Shown here: positions 45,601 through 52,545 of the stretch, one piece after another
Position numbering within the stretch: position 1 is the first letter of the stretch
Layout: the number at the start of each line of letters is the position of its first letter
Assembly (NCBI RefSeq): GCF_009618275.1
Contig: NZ_WIAD01000006.1
Location: forward strand, 135,577 to 199,576
DNA length: 64,000 bases
Source: Roseimaritima sediminicola
GTDB taxonomy: Bacteria; Planctomycetota; Planctomycetia; Pirellulales; Pirellulaceae
Direction of reading: 5' to 3'
Notes under the pieces: model-generated
Seen by the model: the letters and a program-made list of their open reading frames with translations, nothing else
What the model was told of the DNA's origin: nothing
The model's database searches: none
Translations under genes and position numbers: made by a program

Positions 45601-46161
45601 CACCGGCACTCCGGCCGCGTCGTCTTCGGCGAATCGCTGTCCCAGGCGGATCAATCCCGGCTGCGTCAGTGCCTGGTTGTGGCGAAGCGCCTGGTCGATC
45701 ATCGCGTCGGCGGCCAATGCGTCGGCGGGCAACGTGTCCGGGTACTGGCGGGTGCCGCGCAGGGGACGAGCCGCGTGGTCCAATTTGATGTTCAGCCGCT
45801 GCCGCAGGTACTCGATCGTGCGATCGGGCGACGTGCCGTAGGTCAGCAGGCGTTGCCGATCTCGCATGGACACCAACAGCGCACTGCGGCCAGCTTTGGT
45901 GTCGTTTTCCCATTTGCCCAGCATCGCTTCGGCCAGGTCCAGTTGCCCGCGGACCTGATAGTGCAAACAGTGGTAGTAGTAATAGTCCTCGCTGCCAGGA
46001 ATTAATTCGTCCAGAATCGCCTGCCGGTCGTCGGCCAGCGCGTAGCGTTCGATCAAACCAATCGGTTCGGCATGGGCAGGGGGCAAGGGATCGCCTAACA
46101 TCAGAAGTGCCGAGAAAAACGCCAGAGAGCCAAGGAGGCGAAGGCGGGTAGGTCGCTTCAT
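39688..46161 (-). CDS. Giant exported protein of unknown function with macroglobulin-like beta modules
   Basis: 2157 residues from the ATG at 46161, chosen because it starts a clean signal peptide (LGSLAFFSALLMLGDPLPPA, cleavage after AHA near 31). The longer frame upstream runs antisense to ruvX. Residues about 30-580 are mainly helical. About 600-1250 are beta-sandwich-like, with phrases such as VKELVVRVYEINTHAYYRTH and RGELQYALKQTIDGVQIVLF that recall the MG domains of bacterial alpha-2-macroglobulins. A helical, Gln/Leu/Arg-rich stretch (about 1650-1900) precedes a low-complexity (DGSDPA)n linker and a C-terminal beta module (GAYVKVYSRTADGQVAFYKD). No thioester CxEQ motif is present. The macroglobulin link is by resemblance only. 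Confidence 0.7.
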   Translation of the reverse strand: MKRPTRLRLLGSLAFFSALLMLGDPLPPAHAEPIGLIERYALADDRQAILDELIPGSEDYYYYHCLHYQVRGQLDLAEAMLGKWENDTKAGRSALLVSMRDRQRLLTYGTSPDRTIEYLRQRLNIKLDHAARPLRGTRQYPDTLPADALAADAMIDQALRHNQALTQPGLIRLGQRFAEDDAAGVPVDLAWLLERVDGAWMPHLDDLVIRQLQGRRPQDRRFGDLTAHHQLTLPQLHRVSESVPSVATSDALVHEILLRLRPDDDTDPGQQPEARRAYLIRLDQYVSNLPDAWNSLKAAVLYRRLEADLAAGEPDRSAFVRYLKLPRNSPVMLPRLRAGSRHLANLSEDFSDVALVPPIGNETSLVRQYLEIFLRDADGPDAFAGLLRDDYLNDVFAETKLLYGVGDPQRWYRLLHPADQQQLKDRVELTLAPTNPAYTDPEAPAEVTVDIKNVKELVVRVYEINTHAYYRTHNQTINTDIDLDGLVATEQLRIQYDQPSVRRHRETISLPGIEGRGVWVVDLLGGGRRTRALIQRGELQYALKQTIDGVQIVLFDEAREVIPKGRVRIGSQQFLADDDGVVTIPMGDKPLTRNAVMMDDRLAITATIQQPAEQYSLAASILLVDQQLQPGRTARLTIRPQLLLNGERVSISLLEDATLTIVSTDSQGVQSSKRIEPLQLDDVNEAGAAFRVPDRLKRLEVRLSGYVMRLSTGRRQNLETSDSWSLNGFQQTEHTVDAFLTRDGTDWIIEARGHNGEAVGAVPLNLRLVPIVSGHEVQRTLQTDDDGRVRLGSLATVRTIHYGVAGGPVHRRTVHTDQALWPRRLHGVVGHPQQLPIVAPEDAQPLIGEPRFVLFELRGDRPYQDRSQHLRQTAGQLRFTLDTPGDYRLLDRRQDRQVSIAVTAGTLVQSIATGQVRQLEVPRRDPVAIAEVRRQDGDVVVQLGGDAGLAHVHVVASRYLPARPAWQQLKLPATGSPEARYLQRMQNLYLSDLELGEEYAYVLRRQYAQKYPGVMLPQPSLLLNPWATEETENTTQQAADGQAPAPSDRAGMRGGEPAAEAGQRHDDRQTASASYDFLRRGAGLATNLRPDDQGRVRIPGELVAAFPILQIVAIDPATVVQRTVYGRYQPAETRDLRLSRALDPQRALAFERTVRVASAESPLERNDLGAARLQVYANVADLLTLYNTFSKENRLEEFQVLGSWHELETADKYDAYGRLACHEVHVFLYFHDRPFFDDVVRPYLQSKKETQFIDHWLLDRDLTPWTVPWQYARLNAAERALLAVAVPEVRASVLRDLKQRVELQQDDDDRIRQAIEWGLAGQQLQDASPQSRRNAMYFGRPGEASDREALGRVLEEAEERGESLPEMDMDGLDVMMDDKADFAAPPVDRYLRPRRRGRAAQMFQHLDATKQWAESHWHSVRVAQADADLIPVNAFWLDVARHGAPNQDNADANDTNDAKRPGLHRVSEHLLLPTENRHAALMALALCGLPLASGDVDLPEADEDQYAPQHPVAVVTKRLRELQAQTGDTRLLVAQRFERLDQQATEMDAAATARVAPEEYLTQTGYLGQIVLTNPTPAPMTVEVFWQIPAGSLPLAGSLATDSATIRLEPFAVERREYRFYFPTAGRFTHYPVCVSIAEQTVARGQERTFNVVETPTTTDSQSWQAVARSGTPKQIEAFLSEANLHRLDLSAVAHRLRDRAVYDVVMQALDKVRLWPAELLAYALHHRDEDRMRQYLSMQRQLVQSAGPVLNSELLRIEPVQRALYEHLEYAPLVRARIHPLREQPEILNNRFLEQYRDFMRVLAYQTGPSTEQQLALCYYLLIQNRIDAALERFQQVDSASTALQLQRDYLAGYLALHQGDLQTAAEMAARHAEHPVPRWRERFGQLAQRLEQHRDLRAGSALVASNPAAADGTPSDGSDPADGSDPADGSDPGRPDTAGSPAVDESAADLALIDRQRRQAQAAYRQPSIQLQLDGRQIRIAHRNAREATVNLYGVDLELLFSKTPFVRDDLGRMATVRPALRKRISLRDQGVTVHAIDASLAEQTLLVEVISGSARDTVLYYGGNLRTYLSEGFGQLQASDRTSGQPLAGAYVKVYSRTADGQVAFYKDGYTDLRGRFDYVSLSAPALGNVQRFAILVLDAESGASVHDVPPPTQ
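40365..40422. repeat. 18-bp in-frame tandem repeat coding for (ADGSDP)n
   Basis: Three near-identical 18-bp units (CGGATCCGAACCATCGGC) inside the giant gene, encoding an Asp/Ser-rich linker before the C-terminal module. Confidence 0.85.
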
Positions 46162-46191
46162 GGTAAGACAATCCGGATGAGTGGGGGGCAC

Positions 46192-46250
46192 GGCCGGGGA
46201 CAGCCGAACGGCTTTTTGCGGTCTCGGCTGGGGACAGCCGAGCGGCTTGG
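46192..46250. repeat. Family A hairpin repeat, two copies
   Basis: A partial unit (GGCCGGGGACAGCCGAACGG) followed by a full unit (TCTCGGCTGGGGACAGCCGA). It lies in the divergent spacer between the giant gene and ruvX. Confidence 0.8.
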
Positions 46251-46344
46251 AGACTAGACGCGGCGGGCCGGCGCTGGTTCCCGGAGGGCCGTGAAGAGCC
46301 CTGTTTATTTTGATGGGACTTCCTACCAATAGCGAGCAAATACG

Positions 46345-46902
46345 GTGAACAAGGAGCCAGGTGCGGCTGCGGAACCTCCGGCTTTTCCGACTTCGGGCCG
46401 CTTGGCCGGGGTGGATTACGGCACGGTGCGGGTCGGGATCGCGGTCTGCGACCCGGGGCGGATTCTGGTCAGCCCCTTGGAGGTGTGGCAGCGGAGCGAT
46501 AAAGATCGCGAAACCGAATTCTTCCGTTCGTTGGTGCGCAGCGAACGTCTGGCCGGATTCGTCGTGGGGCTGCCCATCCACTGCGATGGGGCCGAGAGCG
46601 AGAAGAGTCGCGAGAGCCGCCGGTTCGCCCGCTGGTTGTACGAGGCCACCGGTCTGCCGGTACGCCTTTTCGACGAGCGTTTCACCACGGCCGATGCGAC
46701 GCGGCGGCTGCGAGCCGGGGGCATGAAGAACGCCAAACGCAAACGACGGCTGGACGCGGTGGCCGCGCAGATCCTGCTGGAAGCCTACCTCGAAGCCGCC
46801 CGTTACGCCGCCGAGGACCATTTGCCGGGCCATCCGCTGGACGAGCCGCCCGCGGCACGTTCCGAAACCGCCCTGGAAGACCTTCAAGATTCGACCGATT
46901 AA
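46345..46902 (+). CDS. ruvX: Putative pre-16S rRNA nuclease / Holliday junction resolvase-like (YqgF)
   Basis: 185 residues from a GTG at 46345; no ATG fits and the Shine-Dalgarno match is weak. An RNase H-like fold with GVDYGTVRVGIAV (first catalytic Asp), VVGLPIHCDG, FDERFTTADA (Glu) and the final DAVAAQILLEAYL (Asp). The N-terminal 20 residues and a C-terminal tail of about 30 residues extend the usual 140-150-residue domain. Role in 16S rRNA 5'-end maturation is known for the family. Confidence 0.88.
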   Translation: MNKEPGAAAEPPAFPTSGRLAGVDYGTVRVGIAVCDPGRILVSPLEVWQRSDKDRETEFFRSLVRSERLAGFVVGLPIHCDGAESEKSRESRRFARWLYEATGLPVRLFDERFTTADATRRLRAGGMKNAKRKRRLDAVAAQILLEAYLEAARYAAEDHLPGHPLDEPPAARSETALEDLQDSTD

Positions 46903-46920
46903 CGCCCCGCGGACTATAAT
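46891..46920 (+). promoter_or_regulatory. Candidate promoter for the HEAT-type gene
   Basis: TCGACC (46891-46896) and TATAAT (46915-46920) with 18 bases between, overlapping the ruvX 3' end. A family E hairpin and 63 more bases separate it from the next start codon. By-eye match. Confidence 0.4.
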
Positions 46921-46929
46921 CGTGTTGTA

Positions 46930-46980
46930 GCTGAACTCGCCAGAGTTTGGGGGGGGCGTCCAAAGGCTGGCGACTTCAGC
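46930..46980. repeat. Family E element, best-preserved hairpin
   Basis: Left arm GCTGAACTCGCCAGAGTTTG pairs with right arm CAAAGGCTGGCGACTTCAGC over about 20 positions with few mismatches, around a G-rich loop. It lies between the candidate promoter and the start of the HEAT-type gene, so it would be in the 5' leader of the transcript. Confidence 0.85.
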
Positions 46981-47043
46981 GACGCAGTGAGGTGAGGGTT
47001 ACGGCATTTGAAACGGTTAATACGTTTGAAACATTTGAAGCCA

Positions 47044-48279
47044 ATGAAACGATTCGCCGCGGTTCGAAACCAGGTGGTGGCGGCGCTGGCCGCCGCTGGG
47101 TTGGCGTGGGCTGCCGCACCGCTCGAGGCCCAGCAGACGCTGGAGCTGACCAACGGGGTTCGCGTCACCGGAAAGGCGCGTTCGGTGGACAACGCCAAGC
47201 GTCCCTACACGCTGTTGGAAACCGAGGACGGTTTGCGGGTGGCTTTGCCGCAAGGCGACATCCGGCGAACCCGCAGCGATGAATTGACCGAGCAGTACCG
47301 CCGCTTGGCCGCGGCGGTGCCCGATGACGCCGAAGCGCATTTCGAAATGGCGCGGTGGTGCACCAAGAACCGGTTGAAGGCGCAGTCGCGCTTTCACATG
47401 CGGCGTGTGATCGAGTTGGATCCCGAGCACGGCACGGCTCGCGAAGCTTTGGGCTACGTCAAACGGCGCGACGAGTGGATTCCGCGAGCCCAATGGGAAC
47501 GCGAACGCGGCTTGGTACGCTCCGGCGGTCGATACCATCTGCCCGAGGACCTGGCCGAACAATTGGCCAGCAAGGAAACCCAAACCAAGATCAAACGCTG
47601 GGCTCCGGACATCGCGCGGCTGCGCAAGACCGTGCTACGGGGCGGGGACCGCGCGGCCGAAGCGCTGCAGGCGCTGCAGGCGATCGATGACCCGCTGGCC
47701 GCCGTGGCTATCGGCGATGAATTGACCGATCCCCGCAACCGGCACCAGCCGCAGTCGCTGCGATTATTGTGGGTGGATCTGTTGGGGCGAATGAGAACGC
47801 CGGCCGCCGTCAGGCCGCTGGTGGAAGTGGGGGTCAAAGAACCCGATCCGGTGATCCGCGAAGCGGCGCTGGAGCGTTTGTCGCAGTACGGTTACCGTTC
47901 GGCTCAGTTCACATACGCCCCGATGCTGAAGAGTTCGAACAACAAAGAGGTCAACAGCGCGGCGGCCGCGCTGGCCGAACTGCCCAACCCCGAACTGCGT
48001 TTTCAATTGGTCGACGCGCTGGTAACCGAACACGTCGTTCCCAAGGGAGGCCCTTCGACCGAGATGAACGTGATGATGGGGCAGAACGGCGGCGCCGGTG
48101 GGCTGCAGATGGGCGGCAAACCAACCACCAAGAAAGAACGCAAAACCAATCCCCACGTCTTGGCGGCCCTGAAAGTGATCGCCCCAGAAGTCGATTTCCA
48201 GTACGACGAGCCGCGTTGGCGACAGTACTTCGCCCAGCAATTGTCCAGCTACCGCGGCGATCTCCGCCGCGATCGGTAG
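47044..48279 (+). CDS. Secreted HEAT-repeat protein
   Basis: 411 residues from the ATG at 47044; a TTG at 47008 extends the frame but spoils the signal peptide. The signal (VVAALAAAGLAWAAAPLEAQ) is cleaved near residue 30. A short beta region (LELTNGVRVTGKA, LRVALPQGDIRRT) is followed by a tetratricopeptide-like helical pair (AHFEMARWCTKNRLKAQSRF) and HEAT-type repeats (AAVRPLVEVGVKEPDPVIRE, AAAALAELPNPELRFQLVDA). Near residue 345 there is a Gly/Met-rich loop. Likely a binding or scaffold protein outside the cytoplasm; partners unknown. Confidence 0.78.
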   Translation: MKRFAAVRNQVVAALAAAGLAWAAAPLEAQQTLELTNGVRVTGKARSVDNAKRPYTLLETEDGLRVALPQGDIRRTRSDELTEQYRRLAAAVPDDAEAHFEMARWCTKNRLKAQSRFHMRRVIELDPEHGTAREALGYVKRRDEWIPRAQWERERGLVRSGGRYHLPEDLAEQLASKETQTKIKRWAPDIARLRKTVLRGGDRAAEALQALQAIDDPLAAVAIGDELTDPRNRHQPQSLRLLWVDLLGRMRTPAAVRPLVEVGVKEPDPVIREAALERLSQYGYRSAQFTYAPMLKSSNNKEVNSAAAALAELPNPELRFQLVDALVTEHVVPKGGPSTEMNVMMGQNGGAGGLQMGGKPTTKKERKTNPHVLAALKVIAPEVDFQYDEPRWRQYFAQQLSSYRGDLRRDR

Positions 48280-48365
48280 CAGCACGTTCGCCTTCCAGAC
48301 GGACAAGTGTAGGGGGGCAATGCCAGCCGCCGGGTGCGAGCGTCCGGTTTCCTTGCGCTGTCGAT

Positions 48366-48636
48366 GCGCGGGGTAACCGGACGCTAGCGCGTTGCGGCTG
48401 ATGACGCGGTGCGCGGCGTAACCGGACGCTAGCGCGTTGCGGCTGATGACGCGGTGCGCGGCGTAACCGGACGCTAGCGCGTTGCGGCTGATGACGCGAT
48501 GCGCGGGGTAACCGGACGCTAGCGCGTTGCGGCTGATGACGCGGTGCGCGGGGTAACCGGACGCTAGCGCGTTGCGGCTGATGACGCGGTGCGCGGGGTA
48601 ACCGGACGCTAGCGCGTTGCGGCTGATGACGCGATG
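48366..48636. repeat. Family D array: six 45-bp tandem repeats
   Basis: Six units, exactly 45 bp apart, beginning GCGCGGGGTAACCGGACGCT and containing the palindromic AGCGCGTTGCGGCTG region and GACGCTAGCGCG. They differ only at GCG/GGG and CGGT/CGAT positions. A decayed partial unit precedes them (48341-48362). Being a multiple of three, the array stays open in several frames, but none is a gene. It fills the 48280-48668 spacer between convergent genes. Confidence 0.95.
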
Positions 48637-48668
48637 CATACGGGCCAGCGGGGCCCATGCTGCTTTAC

Positions 48669-49982
48669 TTAGAACGTCACGATGGCATCGACGCCGAAGG
48701 TGAACTGACTGGATTCGCCGTTCTCGTTCAGGTTCAACACGGCCATGCCGCTCTCGTTGATGCCCCAGTCCCAGCGAGCTTCGGGACGCACGATCAGGTT
48801 GCTTGCCGGGCGGCAGTTCAAGCCGAGTGTCAGCATGTAGACGTCCTTTTGTCCGCGGTTGCCCACGAACCGAGCTCCGTCGACCTGCCACCATTCGAAC
48901 CGCAGGCCCGCGCTGTAATCACGATTCAGGTCATACAGGAAGTAGTTGGTGAAACCGCTGCCGCGACGCCAGTTCGTACCGTCCTGCAGCTCGGTGTCGA
49001 TGAAGTCTTTTTGGGAGATGAACGCCAGCCGATTGCTGACCCGGTAACGCGTGGTCAGCGAGTGCATGTGGCCGCGTTCGGCAAAGTTGACCGGCAGACG
49101 GGTGTCGTTGCCGAGGCGGTCGATCGATTCACCCAGCCGCCCGATCGACGTGGTGTAGGTCAGGCTGAAACGCGGTGTCAACACCCAGGCCAGGCCGCCC
49201 AGGAAGGCATCGCCGTTGTCGGCAAAGCCGCTGTCCCAGCCGGCGGTCCAACCCGCATAGGCGGTCATGTGCTGCGTCAGGTCGAAGGATCCCAGCACGC
49301 CGGTGTGCGTGAAGGGTTCGATGTTGTTCATCTGCCAGGAATGGCTGTAGAAGAAGTTGTCCGGCGCGGCGACCACTTCGTAACCGATGATCGTATAGAA
49401 GTGACCGAACTTGACCGACACGTCGCCGTAGGCCACTTCGCCGTACAGCTGCGGCAGGGCGTGGCCGTAGAAGCCACCGTTGTCCCAGTCATTGTCCCAG
49501 TCGCCATCGTCGCCGAACTCGTCGGTCCCGAAGGCTTGGGTGTTGGGGCCGTCGGTGCCGTAGACGTAGTCGATGCGTCCACCGAGGTCCCAGCCGTGGC
49601 GGCCGTCGGCCAGTTTTTCGGCGAACAACCACGCCTGTTGCAGCTGGACGTGATCGGGGTAGTCGTTGAACCGCTTGGCTCGCGGATTGGTGCCCAGGCC
49701 GCTGCTGTGGTAACCCAGTTGCAGCCAGCCGCCGACCCGCACATCATCCAGCCCCAACCAGTCGATCTGACGGCCTTCGCGACGGTTGCAGCGGTTGCAA
49801 CCATTGACGGGTTTCTCCACGTTGCAACCGCTCAGCGTCTGCATCGACCAACTGGTCTGTTCGACGGTCGGCCGGGCCGATGCGTCCAGCGACAGGTCGG
49901 TGAACGTGATCTCTTCACCGTAGCCATGCGTGACCAGCGAGACCACGGCCGCCAACAACAGACTGATTCGCAACAACCGCAT
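48669..49982 (-). CDS. Putative beta-barrel porin (BBP2/OmpL-like)
   Basis: 437 residues from the ATG at 49982 (MRLLRISLLLAAVVSLVTHG, signal peptide). The upstream 12-codon extension is rejected because it hides the signal. After a Cys-containing linker (GCNVEKPVNGCNRCNR) the protein shows alternating hydrophobic strands rich in Trp, Tyr and Asp/Gly turns (VGGWLQLGYHSSG, AWLFAEKLADGRHGWDLGGR, SVKFGHFYTIIGYEVVAAPD), typical of the BBP2 family. The last residue is Phe (VDAIVTF), the classical signal for outer-membrane assembly. Substrate unknown. Confidence 0.88.
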   Translation of the reverse strand: MRLLRISLLLAAVVSLVTHGYGEEITFTDLSLDASARPTVEQTSWSMQTLSGCNVEKPVNGCNRCNRREGRQIDWLGLDDVRVGGWLQLGYHSSGLGTNPRAKRFNDYPDHVQLQQAWLFAEKLADGRHGWDLGGRIDYVYGTDGPNTQAFGTDEFGDDGDWDNDWDNGGFYGHALPQLYGEVAYGDVSVKFGHFYTIIGYEVVAAPDNFFYSHSWQMNNIEPFTHTGVLGSFDLTQHMTAYAGWTAGWDSGFADNGDAFLGGLAWVLTPRFSLTYTTSIGRLGESIDRLGNDTRLPVNFAERGHMHSLTTRYRVSNRLAFISQKDFIDTELQDGTNWRRGSGFTNYFLYDLNRDYSAGLRFEWWQVDGARFVGNRGQKDVYMLTLGLNCRPASNLIVRPEARWDWGINESGMAVLNLNENGESSQFTFGVDAIVTF

Positions 49983-50232
49983 GCCGGATTCCTCGCAACA
50001 ACCAATTCCCGATCGCACCGCATTGGCACATCAACGCTATGGCCCCGGTATCGACGGCGATTGGAGTGCGAACGCAGCAAGATTCGCCGATTGCTAAGGA
50101 AGGTCGGCATGAGCGGGTGGATTAGGCCACAAAAGACTGGTCGGTGTTATCAGGAACCTTTTGCTGGTGTGTAAAACTTTGCCGATTGGAACGACAAATC
50201 GGCCGCTTCGGACGCGTCGGCGGCCGCGGCTC

Positions 50233-52230
50233 TCACAGCGGGAACTCTTCCTCGGCGGCTTTGTCGGCATACAGCGGCATGTGGCGGTAGTAGACCTCCA
50301 GGATCATCGTCGACATGGCGGTCATGTACAGCCGTCCGCCGTGCTCGGTGCCGTGGCCGGCATTGGGGAATGCCCAGCTGCCCTTGGTGGGGCCGCTGTC
50401 GGACTGTTCGGCTACCAGCCAGTCCCGCAGTTCGTTGTTGAATTGATCCCACTGCGAACCACCGTACTGCCGCAGCACCTGGGCGGCGTAGTAGTTGTAG
50501 TAGATGTTGTTTTTTAAGACCCCGATCTCGGTCAAGTGCTGGACGCCCTTTTGGATCCCCAGGTGGTTCTTGTCCCAGCCCAGGTACATCCGGCACAGCA
50601 GCCCCACGGCGTGGCAGGCTTGATGTTGCCCGCGATTGGCCACCGGCGCGGTGTAGCCGTACAGGGCGCCGTCGTCGGACTGGACCGAATCCAGGAACAG
50701 CGTCGAGCCGCGGATCGAAGCGGGCGAAACCGTCAGATGGCCCATGTAACCGCTTTTGAGCGCCATGATCTGCCAACCGGTTGCCGAGGTATCGCCGGCT
50801 TGACGCGGTTGGTACCGCCAGCCGCCACCGCGTGGATCCTGGGCGTACATGATGAAGTTCAGGGCCCCTTGCGCCGGGGCGGCCAGTCGCGGATCCTCGG
50901 TCATCGCATAGGCTTCGCACAGGGCGATCGCGGCCAGCCCGTGCGAGTACATGCTGCCGCCCTTCTCGGTAAAGTCCAAGCACGGCAGCCCCCCCAGGTT
51001 CTTGCGTTTGCCATTGTTGATCAGGAACGCCAGCCCCCGCTCGACCGTCTTCTTGTGGTCGCCGGCGAATTGGGTTTGCCCGGCGCCCAAAAACGGTAAC
51101 AACGCAAGGGCGGTCGCGCCGTTGACGGCTTCGGCGTGAGTGCCGGACCGGTCGCAGGCCGGGTCTCGGCAGACCGCCTGATGGGCGAACGTCCAGGCGC
51201 CGTTGGGCATCTGGTGCCGCTCGAGCCATTTCAGGGCCATTGCCACGGCGGCTTCGCTCGATTCGGTACCGCCATAGGTGCGCAGCATCCTCTTCTTGAC
51301 GTCCGCGCTGCTGCGGCTGCCCAGTTCGCTGCTGGTGTCGGCCGACAAGGTCTGCAGCGAATCGGCCACCGGAGCCATCGTACTGGCCAGGTCGACCACG
51401 CTGATCGGCACCGTTTGCATGTCCAAGGGCGTGTCCAGATCGACCGGTTCCATCTCGTCGATCGGCTCGGCCACCTCGACCACCTCCTCGGTGACCTCTT
51501 CCTCGGTCTCCTGCAAATCTTCTTCGGGTTGCTCCAGCGCGAACTCATCGATCTCCGGACCCTCTTCACCGCTGGACGAGGCGCTCAGCACGTTCACGAT
51601 GCGCTCTTCCACACCCACGGTCATCAGGGCCATGACAAGCAGCAACAGGACGTGGACCAGCATGCTGATCATCCACGCCGGGACGGCTTGAAAGAGCACG
51701 AACTTGCGCTGCAGGTCCGCATCGACCGGCTCCGGTTCGGTCGCCCGAGTCCCCGCTGGCGACGAAGCGGCCTCGCCCGTTCGGCTTGCCGCAGGTGTCG
51801 GAGCCGCTCCGGTCCCGGTAACGTCACCGGGCAGCGCGGATCCGAAGCCGAGCATGGGAAAGAAAATAAACGGCAGCAGGGCCAGGCCGATGCCGAAGCC
51901 GGGACCCTTGCCAAACACCTTGGCCAGATCGATGCACATCACGACCAACACCGCCAGGTTGACCAGCGGGATCAAGGTCAGAACCACCCACCAGACCGGC
52001 CGCCGAACGATTTCCAGCCAGACGATCGTGTTGTAGACCGGGATCAGAGCCGCCCAGCCCGGCTTGCCGGCTTTGGTGAAAACCTTCCACAACGAGGCGA
52101 TCATCACCACCGTAAACAGGACGCCGACCACCAGAGAGACGAGCACTACGAGCGCAGCAAAAGCCCCGGCCGCAGCCAAGGCGCCTGCGTTATCTTGAGC
52201 CATCAACGCCGGATGCTGGATCAAATTCAT
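50233..52230 (-). CDS. DUF5684 membrane domain fused to a terpenoid-cyclase-fold (alpha/alpha toroid) domain
   Basis: 665 residues from the ATG at 52230, preceded by GAGGT at suitable spacing; an upstream ATG adds 22 residues. Residues 15-135 are three to four membrane helices with the DUF5684 hallmark KAGKPGWAALIPVYN. Another membrane helix (AWMISMLVHVLLLLVMALMT) is at about 181-203. Residues about 215-290 are very acidic (EEDLQETEEEVTEEVVEVAE). From about 320 the protein has repeated prenyltransferase/squalene-cyclase-like helices (AVAMALKWLERHQMPNGAWT, GGGWRYQPRQAGDTSATGWQ). I see no catalytic DxDD motif. Probably an envelope protein with a large external binding domain. Confidence 0.82.
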   Translation of the reverse strand: MNLIQHPALMAQDNAGALAAAGAFAALVVLVSLVVGVLFTVVMIASLWKVFTKAGKPGWAALIPVYNTIVWLEIVRRPVWWVVLTLIPLVNLAVLVVMCIDLAKVFGKGPGFGIGLALLPFIFFPMLGFGSALPGDVTGTGAAPTPAASRTGEAASSPAGTRATEPEPVDADLQRKFVLFQAVPAWMISMLVHVLLLLVMALMTVGVEERIVNVLSASSSGEEGPEIDEFALEQPEEDLQETEEEVTEEVVEVAEPIDEMEPVDLDTPLDMQTVPISVVDLASTMAPVADSLQTLSADTSSELGSRSSADVKKRMLRTYGGTESSEAAVAMALKWLERHQMPNGAWTFAHQAVCRDPACDRSGTHAEAVNGATALALLPFLGAGQTQFAGDHKKTVERGLAFLINNGKRKNLGGLPCLDFTEKGGSMYSHGLAAIALCEAYAMTEDPRLAAPAQGALNFIMYAQDPRGGGWRYQPRQAGDTSATGWQIMALKSGYMGHLTVSPASIRGSTLFLDSVQSDDGALYGYTAPVANRGQHQACHAVGLLCRMYLGWDKNHLGIQKGVQHLTEIGVLKNNIYYNYYAAQVLRQYGGSQWDQFNNELRDWLVAEQSDSGPTKGSWAFPNAGHGTEHGGRLYMTAMSTMILEVYYRHMPLYADKAAEEEFPL

Positions 52231-52469
52231 GCGTATATACCTCGCCGCGGCACCCGAAGGACCGCCGGGAAGGGAGAAGAGACCGATGGAGGACAAGCTG
52301 ATTTTGGAGGGACCCGAACCTCAATCCGGGCAACAACTATTCTAAACCAAGCCGCGTCCTTGATCGCCCGTTCGCAGCGGTTTTGGCGGGAAAGCCTGAA
52401 AGAACGGGGACTTCGGCCCGGTTACACCTCTAAACGCACCCGTCCGCCGGATGTACTCAGCCTAGTCCC

Positions 52470-52545
52470 ACCTTCGACGCGTCCCCGCCTTCGACGCGTC
52501 CCCATCTTCGACGCGTCCCCGCCCTCGATGCGTTTCAGCCTTCGA
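52470..52545. repeat. 17-bp tandem repeat at a gene 3' end
   Basis: Units of CCTTCGACGCGTCCCCG start at about 52471, 52488, 52505 and 52522 and decay into CCTTCGACGTTG, which is the coding 3' end of the small membrane-protein gene (stop at 52535-52537). The unit may have arisen by duplication from that end. It accounts for part of the 52231-52534 spacer; the rest shows no gene. Confidence 0.8.

Noticed and set aside
46162..46887. 242-residue N-terminal extension of the giant protein
   Set aside because: It is antisense to ruvX and would put the signal peptide in the middle of the protein.
47951..48658. 235-residue frame reading through the 45-bp repeats
   Set aside because: It is open only because the period is a multiple of three; the peptide is a monotonous Arg/Pro repeat and no start signal is seen.
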